Below are positions 1 to 5,547 of a DNA stretch of 5,935 nt, one piece after another. Under the pieces are notes generated by a model. The model had not been told where the DNA came from and searched no databases. It saw only the letters and a program-made list of their open reading frames with translations. The position numbers were made by a program, and so were the translations under genes. The stretch comes from an uncultured Bacteroidales bacterium (lineage in GTDB: Bacteria > Bacteroidota > Bacteroidia > Bacteroidales > F082), in the NCBI GenBank assembly GCA_937902805.1, contig CALEMB010000021.1, forward strand, positions 1-5,935, written 5' to 3'. Each line of letters starts with the position of its first letter. Positions within the stretch are counted from its first letter, which is position 1.

Positions 1-393
1 ATGCGTGATGCGAAGGTAAGTGCTGTCGCGATTTTCATCGTATTCGAAGTTGGCCTTGATATTGCCTTCGCCAAGAGGGTTTTGAGCGTATAGATAATAT
101 GATGTGTGAGAACTGTCAGCTATTAATATTGAATCGGTAAAGTGAAGCGAGGTGGGTGACATTTTGTGGATGATATCGCCAATGTAAATCGGGTGATAGG
201 GGTGCTCAGGGTCGTCCACTGCAATGAAAAGATTGGTGATGATCTCCCCATTGCGTTGCTGCATCATATTTTCCATTACGAAATAATCATAATTGATATG
301 ATGGTAAGGAATGCACCCCATATTGTTGTCTTGGGCGTGAAGGCTCATTGCCGCAACGAAGGCAAAAACAATAAAGAAGACGAACTTTTTCAT
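1..393 (-). CDS. Secreted protein of unknown function, N-terminal part (3' end outside window)
   Basis: The first 131 codons of a minus-strand gene are present and the frame stays open to the left edge, so the C-terminus is missing. It starts at the ATG at 393-391. Residues 1-21 form a clear type I signal peptide: a KK start, a Phe/Val/Ala-rich core, and an H-A-Q cleavage region. The mature part has no motif I can name. It contains MGCIPYHH, DDPEHPYHP and GDIIHKMSPTSLHFTDS, followed by QNPLGEGNIKANFEYDENRD. Its style resembles Bacteroidales secreted proteins that often end in a T9SS sorting domain, but that end is not visible here, so T9SS export is only an inference. A strong promoter match lies just upstream at 419-450, so this gene may be transcribed separately from the upstream operon. 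Function unknown. Confidence 0.85.
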   Translation of the reverse strand, partial: MKKFVFFIVFAFVAAMSLHAQDNNMGCIPYHHINYDYFVMENMMQQRNGEIITNLFIAVDDPEHPYHPIYIGDIIHKMSPTSLHFTDSILIADSSHTSYYLYAQNPLGEGNIKANFEYDENRDSTYLRITH

Positions 394-418
394 GGTTTGA
401 ATTGTTACTAATTTATTG

Positions 419-450
419 CAAAGATAACAACTAAAATTGTGTCAAGCAAA
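419..450 (-). promoter_or_regulatory. Bacteroides-type promoter for the gene at 393-1
   Basis: On the minus strand the sequence reads TTTG (450-447), a 20-base spacer, then TATCTTTG (426-419). This matches the Bacteroides housekeeping sigma consensus (TTTG at -33, TAnnTTTG at -7, spacer about 19-21). Transcription would begin roughly around 410-415, leaving a leader of about 20 bases before the ATG at 393. The -33 element starts only 15 bases after the stop codon of the lipoprotein gene. The next gene therefore has its own start site whether or not it also receives read-through. Confidence 0.75.
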
Positions 451-462
451 GGATTTTTGCTT
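444..462 (-). repeat. Perfect 7-bp inverted repeat just after the lipoprotein stop
   Basis: Arms AAGCAAA (462-456 read on minus) and TTTGCTT (450-444) are perfect complements around a 5-base loop. The hairpin starts three bases after the TAA of the upstream gene and covers the -33 element of the promoter at 419-450. It could be a weak terminator for the upstream operon, but the stem is A/T-rich and no U-tract follows it directly. It could also be a protein-binding site or chance. Confidence 0.35.
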
Positions 463-464
463 TA

Positions 465-1481
465 TTAATTCCATGGGTCGGGACCACTGCCATTTTGGTA
501 TATTTGTCCGCATTGCACTGTCATTTTATGGTAGTAGGTGGTAAGGTTGTCATGGGAGAACACGGTCGAATGAGCTGTTATTGCCCAGCTTATTGGATGT
601 TCGTAATCACAATAATAGTTATTTGCTATGTAATCATAACCTAAACCAAGGTATGAGTCAAGGCAATAACACATTTCGTCTTCGGTAAGAATGTAATTTG
701 CAGAGTATGTTGCGCATAGTCTAGAATTATAATTAAATGGAGAGCCATACGGATCAGTCCAATACGGGTGCTCAAAAACGATAGAACGTGTGGGCGTGAT
801 GTATGTTGACCCGTGCCCATAATCATGGTGTTCAAAAAGATTGAGGATGCGTTGAAGTTCGGTTTTGCCATATCCGTTCCAGAGATACTGTGTGTTGCTC
901 TCAAAATGATAAAGGCACACTGAGTCGACATATCCAAAAATGTCAGGGAAATACCAATGATGGTCATCCAAGTCTTTGACTGGCGTGGCATAAGTCGTCA
1001 TTAATGCGATACGGGCATTGCCATCGGCATTGATGAACATATTGATGAAATACAAAATCTGATTGTCATGTGTGAATCCGCTTTTGAACTGACGGATTAT
1101 GGTACACATTTGTTCATAGGCTGCGCCGAGGTCCGTCAACAAAACCGTACCGTCAGTAATGGTGACATTCATTTTAACGGTGTCGAACTGTACATTGTCA
1201 TATTTGATACTGGCGTTACAGAACTCACGGTTGGCCAAGCTAGCAAGATGCCAAGCTGCATCGTTGAGGCTGTACGCTTCATCGCTTTTGCTCTCGAACA
1301 TTTTGGCTTTAAAGTTTGCCAAATATGCGTTCATGTCATTGATTTGGCGAAAGTCGAATGCCTGAGTTTCGTTGGCTTTTTGGTTCAGCGTGTTGGCGGT
1401 TTCTTTTTTGCAGGAAACAATGGCCAATGCAATTGCCGCTACCATGATTGATGCAGCGATAAAGTAATTTCGGGTTTTCAT
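465..1481 (-). CDS. Putative lipoprotein, family not recognised
   Basis: The 338-residue product begins with a lipoprotein signal: charged MKTRN, an Ala/Ile-rich core, and a lipobox ending I-V-S-C with the lipidated cysteine at position 24, followed by KKE. This predicts signal peptidase II processing and membrane anchoring; whether it reaches the cell surface is unclear. Residues about 43-85 look helical (FDFRQINDMNAYLANFKAKM, then AAWHLASLANREF). The C-terminal half is rich in Tyr, His, Trp and Cys, with DDHHW (172-176), EHHDYGHG (217-224) and a CYC at 271-273. Eight cysteines besides the lipidated one suggest disulfides, and the His clusters could bind metal, but both are inference. No catalytic family is recognised. 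It follows the DUF3244-like remnant by 52 bases, with no promoter match in the gap, so it is probably the last gene of the operon. It ends in TAATAA. Confidence 0.85.
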   Translation of the reverse strand: MKTRNYFIAASIMVAAIALAIVSCKKETANTLNQKANETQAFDFRQINDMNAYLANFKAKMFESKSDEAYSLNDAAWHLASLANREFCNASIKYDNVQFDTVKMNVTITDGTVLLTDLGAAYEQMCTIIRQFKSGFTHDNQILYFINMFINADGNARIALMTTYATPVKDLDDHHWYFPDIFGYVDSVCLYHFESNTQYLWNGYGKTELQRILNLFEHHDYGHGSTYITPTRSIVFEHPYWTDPYGSPFNYNSRLCATYSANYILTEDEMCYCLDSYLGLGYDYIANNYYCDYEHPISWAITAHSTVFSHDNLTTYYHKMTVQCGQIYQNGSGPDPWN

Positions 1482-1533
1482 GATGTTGAGGTTTTGATAA
1501 TAATTGAAATTTGTAGTTTTTGAATAGAATTAT

Positions 1534-1773
1534 TTAATCCGTTACCGTAAATTCACCATAATACTCATCTCCGTTGGAGAGGGTGAAGGTGATGATGTAA
1601 TCCCCTGTTTGGTTTAGATAGAACTGGTAACTGTCTGGCGTCGGCACTGTCGGATAGTTGAAAATCACAGGCCCTGAGACCTTTTCCAATTCCATCGTTA
1701 GCGTTCCGATGTTTTGGTTGAAAGTTACAGAGAGCCAATGTCCTTCAATGGAGGCTTGGATGGTGTTGCCTTT
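1534..1773 (-). repeat. Direct repeat copy A (240 bp, pairs with 5044-5283)
   Basis: Aligned base by base with 5044-5283 (constant offset 3,510), this block differs at ten positions: 1545, 1552, 1561, 1567, 1717, 1718, 1723, 1744, 1753 and 1766. The central 149 bases (1568-1716) are identical. Similarity stops at the stop codon on one side and at the K-G codons of the DUF3244-like domain on the other, with unrelated flanks. Both copies are in the same orientation. Confidence 0.95.
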
Positions 1774-1785
1774 GGGAATCTCCAA
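1534..1785 (-). pseudogene. Truncated DUF3244-like domain, second copy, no signal peptide
   Basis: An open frame of about 83 codons encodes a domain nearly identical to residues 53-131 of the protein at 5439-5044. Protein differences in the shared part are few: N for T, E for D, N for T, and V for I near the end. Unlike that protein it has no signal peptide and no ATG at its start. The only candidate is a TTG at 1785-1783, two codons after the TGA of the preceding T9SS gene and in the same frame. DUF3244-like proteins are normally exported, so a leaderless copy is most easily read as a 5'-truncated remnant or by-product of recombination. Alternatives are a short protein made by translational re-initiation, or a C-terminal extension of the upstream protein by stop readthrough. 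The frame is undamaged and ends in TAA, so the remnant is recent or still under constraint. Confidence 0.6.
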
Positions 1786-1788
1786 TCT

Positions 1789-3096
1789 TCATTCCTTCAC
1801 CACCTTCCGCACGCACTTGTGTCCGTCCTTGTCGGTGACGTTGACCATGTAAATGCCCGCAGGCAAGGCACTGATGTCCACTGTCATTTGTTCGCCTTCG
1901 CCTTTTGCCGTGGCCACGCGCTGCCCAAGCGTGTTGAACACTTCGGCTTGTTTGAGGTCTTTACCCGTGATGGTGACTTGGGCGTTGGTGGGGTTGGGGT
2001 GGAGGGTGCAAAAATCTTGGGTTGCACTTTGTTCTCCCACAGTAAAGTTTGGCATAGGAGTATTTGTGTAATGGATTTCTATCCGCCTAACATCCATTTC
2101 ACCACATAATTCAATATTCTGCCTGTTTAGATAGTCTTCATCAAAAACAAACAAATCATCCGATTTCAAGGTGCCACTTTCCCATTCTTCCCCATTCCAT
2201 GTTTCAAAGGTGACCACCATAGGATACCCAAATTCATTTGGCTCATAAACGGCGCGGTCTATATTTTCAAATACGCCATCATGCCACTCCTTGATTTCCA
2301 ACGATACCAGATGGTTGTACTCGTTGTAAACATAGGACAACAATTTAACATTTGTCCATTCCCCATTTGCCCAGTTTTGAGTCAGAATACCTGACAGTTT
2401 CCCGTTTTCGATATAGGTATAAGAGACGAGTGTGTTGTTTGAAAAAACACCCTCGTCACATGATTCTGTCAAGCTGCTTAATATAAGATTATCTTCAGAA
2501 ATAACATTTGTAGTTCGGCTAATAGTATTCCATTCCCCATTGTTGTTTCTTTCCGTTGTTACAACGGTTTGAAAAGGAATTGAATAGTCATAGCTAATAG
2601 TAGTCGTGTGCTGCATGTTGCTGTTGTAAATGTCTGTTTTTGTCAATCTTCCTGACTCGTCATAAAGATATGCACTACTGTCAATACAATGCCATGGATT
2701 GGGCCCTGTGTGGAAATCGTAATCATAATTCGCATAACTTGATAGTAAATTGTATTGATACGTATAGATTTTAAGTGCTTGCGATCCTGGAGGATAATCC
2801 CAGGAGGCACCATTGAACCTGTCACGGGTCAAATTGTGTTTGGAGTCATACTCATATTGATGTTTGCGATAGAACCACATATCATTTTCTCCCCATTCCG
2901 TTTTTAATTGTTTTAGCAAACCATCAGAATCGTATGTGCAACTAAAAGTGTACATTTCACCATAATGCCAATAGGGGTGCTCGCTTAAATCAAAATAAAT
3001 CCTTGCCGAATCTGGCTGGCAAACTTGTTCCTCTTGCGCTCTTAATGAAAAGGCAAGACATAGTAAAATCATGGTTGTGAATGTTGTTTTTTCCAT
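1789..3096 (-). CDS. T9SS-exported protein with aromatic 29-residue repeats
   Basis: The 435-residue product has a type I signal peptide (residues 1-21, ending L-R-A-Q). Residues about 45-310 consist of degenerate repeats of the form Y-x-Y-x-x-x-G/N-x-L, then W/F with N-G-x-W-x-N. The glycines of the second motif fall at 187, 216, 245, 274 and 302, a period of 29. Such YD-like repeats probably fold as stacked beta-hairpins and suggest a binding or structural role rather than catalysis; that is inference. After a linker, residues about 362-435 form a type A T9SS sorting domain: LHPNPTNAQVTI, LGQRVATAKGEG, DISALPAGIYMVNVTDKDG, and a basic end KCVRKVVKE. The protein should therefore cross the outer membrane and be released or surface-anchored. 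It begins 15 bases after the GH16 gene stop. The in-frame DUF3244-like remnant follows its TGA. Confidence 0.93.
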   Translation of the reverse strand: MEKTTFTTMILLCLAFSLRAQEEQVCQPDSARIYFDLSEHPYWHYGEMYTFSCTYDSDGLLKQLKTEWGENDMWFYRKHQYEYDSKHNLTRDRFNGASWDYPPGSQALKIYTYQYNLLSSYANYDYDFHTGPNPWHCIDSSAYLYDESGRLTKTDIYNSNMQHTTTISYDYSIPFQTVVTTERNNNGEWNTISRTTNVISEDNLILSSLTESCDEGVFSNNTLVSYTYIENGKLSGILTQNWANGEWTNVKLLSYVYNEYNHLVSLEIKEWHDGVFENIDRAVYEPNEFGYPMVVTFETWNGEEWESGTLKSDDLFVFDEDYLNRQNIELCGEMDVRRIEIHYTNTPMPNFTVGEQSATQDFCTLHPNPTNAQVTITGKDLKQAEVFNTLGQRVATAKGEGEQMTVDISALPAGIYMVNVTDKDGHKCVRKVVKE

Positions 3097-3111
3097 GGTA
3101 TTTGTTTTTGA

Positions 3112-4305
3112 TTAGTGTTTACAATTTTGGATATATAGTTCCGAACTTCCAGGATCAGGAACCTTGATAACTCTGGCGGAAAAAGCAGTATTGGGAGACA
3201 ATTCAAACCCTTTGTCAAGAATAATATCTTGCTCTGCCCAAACAGCAGTTGGCGTATTTACGTTTGCAGCATATCCAATGCCGCCCAAAACAACATGAGG
3301 ATATACTTTAACGGAGTCAATTGCTGGCAGAAACACAGAAGGGTGGAAGGTGTCGATAGTTCCCCGTTCCAGTTTATAACATCTTACATAATCAAACCAA
3401 GCACTGTCTACGGGCATCGGAATCGTTAATTGTGTGGAATCGCAGATCAAACTAAGAATCATGTGCATTTCGATCATTTCTTCTATGTCAGTACATGTGA
3501 AATTATTCCACGTATTATAAATCGAATGGTCTTCGTCAAATCTCAAATGGCTTGAGACATGACCATTTATGTAAAACACAACTTCTTCAGGAAGTATTTC
3601 GGCACCAAACACAACGTCTTTCCCTGTAATTGAGTCATTAAGCGTAAGTATCTGCGTAAGATAAGATTTATGTGCGCAATTTGCTCCATTATAACAGTTT
3701 TGTCTGATTTTATTAGGGTAATCCGTTTGGTCACCTCTTGTTCGTTCAAATACATCAACTTCGTCGTAGTCGTCTATATTTGTATCTCTTCCTGTAGTCC
3801 AGAAACAAGGCCAATAATTGTGATTTTTTGGGAGATGGCATTTGGTCTCAATGTATCCATATCGTAAAGGGGTGGAAAATGTAACCCATCCTGAAATCAA
3901 TTCTGGAATTATCGTTAAAGGAGTATTGTTGTCGCCACACCAACTGCATGTAAAGTCAAGGTTATCCGTGTTTTCGGTGACAGAAAGATACAACTTTCCT
4001 CCCGAAACCTTGACGTTGTCGTTAGAATCTAGAAAACCCACATGCTTGTTTTGTTTATGCCAACTTCGGTCTTTTACAATCCATTTGGTTCTATTTATTT
4101 CTGTGCCGTTGAATTCATCGCTATGAAGAACATCATATCTCCATCCTGGAGTAAGAGGAATGCGAGTGGAATCATAATGGATTTGCAGATACTTTTCTTT
4201 ATAGGGACAATACGAAGAATCCTCCAATTGACGGTTTTTGTCAATCTGTGCCATCATGTTCAAGCAAAGCAACATCATGGCGCAAAGATATATAAACTTT
4301 CTCAT
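3112..4305 (-). CDS. Secreted glycoside hydrolase family 16 protein
   Basis: The 397-residue product has a signal peptide (1-20, ending M-M-A-Q) and a GH16 beta-jelly-roll domain at about 55-313. Family marks are visible in order: H-S-D-E-F-N-G near 61-67 with W75, the strand Y-G-Y-I-E-T-K at 149-155, YWPCFW at 164-169, the catalytic motif E-V-D-V-F-E at 182-187, FYINGH at 244-249, and W-F-D-Y-V-R-C-Y at 303-310. E182 would be the nucleophile, D184 the assisting acid and E187 the acid/base, so retaining beta-glycan hydrolysis is expected. GH16 members cleave laminarin, lichenan, porphyran, agarose and others; the substrate cannot be fixed here. Residues about 316-397 form an extra module (A-V-W-A-E-Q-D-I-I-L-D-K-G-F-E-L) resembling a C-terminal domain of other secreted Bacteroidota proteins, and no standard T9SS type A tail is present. 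Several paired cysteines (120/123, 204/210) suggest disulfides. It starts 12 bases after the preceding stop. Confidence 0.88.
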   Translation of the reverse strand: MRKFIYLCAMMLLCLNMMAQIDKNRQLEDSSYCPYKEKYLQIHYDSTRIPLTPGWRYDVLHSDEFNGTEINRTKWIVKDRSWHKQNKHVGFLDSNDNVKVSGGKLYLSVTENTDNLDFTCSWCGDNNTPLTIIPELISGWVTFSTPLRYGYIETKCHLPKNHNYWPCFWTTGRDTNIDDYDEVDVFERTRGDQTDYPNKIRQNCYNGANCAHKSYLTQILTLNDSITGKDVVFGAEILPEEVVFYINGHVSSHLRFDEDHSIYNTWNNFTCTDIEEMIEMHMILSLICDSTQLTIPMPVDSAWFDYVRCYKLERGTIDTFHPSVFLPAIDSVKVYPHVVLGGIGYAANVNTPTAVWAEQDIILDKGFELSPNTAFSARVIKVPDPGSSELYIQNCKH

Positions 4306-4317
4306 TGTTGCAAGGGT

Positions 4318-5016
4318 TTAGGGTTGTTTTCTCATTAATCCATTCTCTTCTAAAATTTGCTGTAACCTTTCTATTTCATTTTGTTGCTCTTTCACAGCCT
4401 CGATTAGCATGGTGACAACGGCTTGGTAATCTATGCACAGCCTAGCTTCTGGGTCTGTCCTTACTGCTTCCGGTAATACTTCGGCAAGATTGTCGCCTGA
4501 CAATCCCACGCTCCTTTTCCCTATGTCCAATACCATACCTTCAACGGCATCCTCATTTACATATTCGTTGCTTTCAATGTCTTCTGGCGTTGAATGCGAA
4601 TCTTCTTCGTAGTAATAACCATTAATGCCCATGATTGTAGCAAGTGCTAGTCTGCTATCTATTGACTCTGCGTCGTATTTAGTGGGTTTGCCGGTCCCAT
4701 GTTGAAAAACATAGAATCCTTCTGAATACACATGGCCGTTACCATAAACAAAAAACATATGTGCGCCTATACTATCAAATTGGTTTTCTACTATCCAATG
4801 TTTTTGGTGGAAACTATTCGCCTTCGATAGTGTTGCCCAACTATAATCAGTGTTGCCTTGTGTTCTAAAATAGGTGTATCCGATTGGCGTTACCTGAAGT
4901 CCGAAGTCATCGGTAAGGCAGCCTATGCTAACCCAATTATCGTCATGAACTTTGATTTGCGCCTGTGCGACCACTGCCAGCAGCACAATGGCAAAAGTAA
5001 ATAATGCTTTTTTCAT
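4318..5016 (-). CDS. Secreted protein with S74-chaperone-like end and C-terminal coiled coil
   Basis: The 232-residue product has a type I signal peptide (1-20, ending A-Q-A-Q). Residues about 21-110 are rich in aromatics and glycine and look like beta-structure, with a phrase G-L-Q-V-T-P-I-G-Y-T-Y-F. The C-terminal part (GLSGDNLAEVLPEAVRTDPE, then IDYQAVVTMLIEAVKEQQNE, then a heptad-like helix to about 225) matches the end of proteins annotated in Bacteroidales as tail-fibre or S74 endosialidase-chaperone-like. In phage S74 proteins this segment drives trimer assembly and is cut off. Here only the shorter bacterial form is recognisable, so self-cleavage should not be assumed. A trimeric secreted protein is a plausible inference. 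It sits 27 bases after the DUF3244-like gene and 12 bases before the GH16 gene, supporting co-transcription. Nothing else phage-like is nearby. Confidence 0.8.
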   Translation of the reverse strand: MKKALFTFAIVLLAVVAQAQIKVHDDNWVSIGCLTDDFGLQVTPIGYTYFRTQGNTDYSWATLSKANSFHQKHWIVENQFDSIGAHMFFVYGNGHVYSEGFYVFQHGTGKPTKYDAESIDSRLALATIMGINGYYYEEDSHSTPEDIESNEYVNEDAVEGMVLDIGKRSVGLSGDNLAEVLPEAVRTDPEARLCIDYQAVVTMLIEAVKEQQNEIERLQQILEENGLMRKQP

Positions 5017-5043
5017 AGTTGTAAATGTTTGAGAGGTTTAAAA

Positions 5044-5283
5044 TTAATCCGTTATCGTAAACTCACCATAGTACTCGTCTCCGTTGGAGAGGGTGAAGGT
5101 GATGATGTAATCCCCTGTTTGGTTTAGATAGAACTGGTAACTGTCTGGCGTCGGCACTGTCGGATAGTTGAAAATCACAGGCCCTGAGACCTTTTCCAAT
5201 TCCATCGTTAGCGTTCCGATGTTTTGTGTGAAGGTTACAGAGAGCCAATGTCCATCAATGGAAGCTTGGATGGTGGTGCCTTT
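5044..5283 (-). repeat. Direct repeat copy B (240 bp, pairs with 1534-1773)
   Basis: This is the partner of copy A, 230 of 240 bases identical, with the identical core at 5078-5226. Here the block forms the 3' two-thirds of an intact gene, suggesting that this is the donor or original copy. The pair flanks the three genes at 5016-1789. Confidence 0.95.
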
Positions 5284-5439
5284 TTCAGAACCACCATGAC
5301 TGGCTCTTTCTATAACTTCAATTGGGGTTCCTTCTTTTCCTTTCTCATTTTCTGTTCTAGCTTTGCCATTGGCATAGCACAATGCTCCCGAAAGAATAAA
5401 AAAGCAGAGCATCAGAACATTTTTTGTAATTGTTTTCAT
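5044..5439 (-). CDS. Secreted DUF3244-like protein, full-length copy
   Basis: The 131-residue product has a signal peptide at 1-23 (cleavage likely after C-Y-A), then a charged low-complexity stretch (about 24-54, rich in K, E and G). Residues about 55-131 resemble DUF3244, a small Ig-like beta-sandwich domain common in Bacteroides secreted proteins: I-Q-A-S-I-D-G-H-W-L-S-V-T-F, E-K-V-S-G-P-V-I-F, and an end G-D-Y-I-I-T-F-T-L-S-N-G-D-E-Y-Y-G-E-F. The family's molecular role is not known to me; an envelope or surface location follows from the signal peptide. The ATG at 5439 is preferred because it gives the full signal peptide and lies just below a promoter match. It is the first gene of the probable operon. 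Its domain is almost duplicated at 1785-1534. Confidence 0.85.
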   Translation of the reverse strand: MKTITKNVLMLCFFILSGALCYANGKARTENEKGKEGTPIEVIERASHGGSEKGTTIQASIDGHWLSVTFTQNIGTLTMELEKVSGPVIFNYPTVPTPDSYQFYLNQTGDYIITFTLSNGDEYYGEFTITD

Positions 5440-5462
5440 CGCTTTATAGATTTTATGCGATG

Positions 5463-5494
5463 CAAAAATAGAAAGACTTAGATGCCCTGACCAA
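5463..5494 (-). promoter_or_regulatory. Candidate Bacteroides-type promoter of the secreted-protein operon
   Basis: On the minus strand TATTTTTG (5470-5463) fits the -7 element TAnnTTTG exactly. Twenty bases upstream lies TTGG (5494-5491), a three-of-four match to the -33 TTTG; CTTG one base further up is an equal alternative with a 21-base spacer. The element ends 23 bases before the ATG at 5439, so the leader would be short. It is the only good match upstream of the 5439-465 gene set, which suggests it drives the whole operon. Confidence 0.6.
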
Positions 5495-5524
5495 GAAAAC
5501 GATGGTTCGGATTAGTTCTAGTTT

Positions 5525-5547
5525 TTGATTAACGTCTTTTTAATCAA
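5525..5547 (-). repeat. Perfect 8-bp inverted repeat over the regulator stop codon
   Basis: Arms TTGATTAA (5547-5540 on minus) and TTAATCAA (5532-5525) are perfectly complementary around a 7-base loop, and the TGA stop of the regulator gene lies in the first arm. The stem is nearly all A/T and followed by AAAC rather than a U-tract, so it is a weak terminator candidate at best. It could equally be a binding site or chance in AT-rich DNA. Confidence 0.3.

Noticed and set aside
166..411. Plus-strand open frame of 81 codons
   Set aside because: It lies antisense to the N-terminal part of a well-supported signal-peptide gene at 393-1, ends in the intergenic promoter region, and shows no recognisable domain.
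189..776. Shared E-H-P-Y(-W) motif in the proteins at 393-1, 1481-465 and 3096-1789
   Set aside because: The match is only four or five residues with no alignable surroundings, so it may well be chance in Tyr/Pro/Trp-rich secreted proteins.
1068..1451. Plus-strand open frame of 127 codons opposite the lipoprotein gene
   Set aside because: It is a shadow of the lipoprotein frame, which has a clear lipobox. The antisense product shows no signal or domain.
1482..1533. Separate promoter for the lipoprotein gene
   Set aside because: The 52-base gap is AT-rich, but no TAnnTTTG with a spaced TTTG is present on the minus strand.
1747..1794. ATG overlapping the T9SS stop (ATGA) as a coupled start for the DUF3244-like copy
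   Set aside because: This ATG at 1793-1791 is in a different frame from the domain and ends after 15 codons at a TGA, so it cannot produce the DUF3244-like product without a frameshift.
1714..2109. Plus-strand open frame of 131 codons opposite the T9SS tail and DUF3244-like remnant
   Set aside because: The opposite strand encodes a textbook T9SS sorting domain and a domain with an intact paralogue, so this frame is a shadow.
4318..5016. Prophage or tail-fibre gene
   Set aside because: There is a signal peptide, the gene is embedded in a secreted-protein operon, and no other phage gene is visible.
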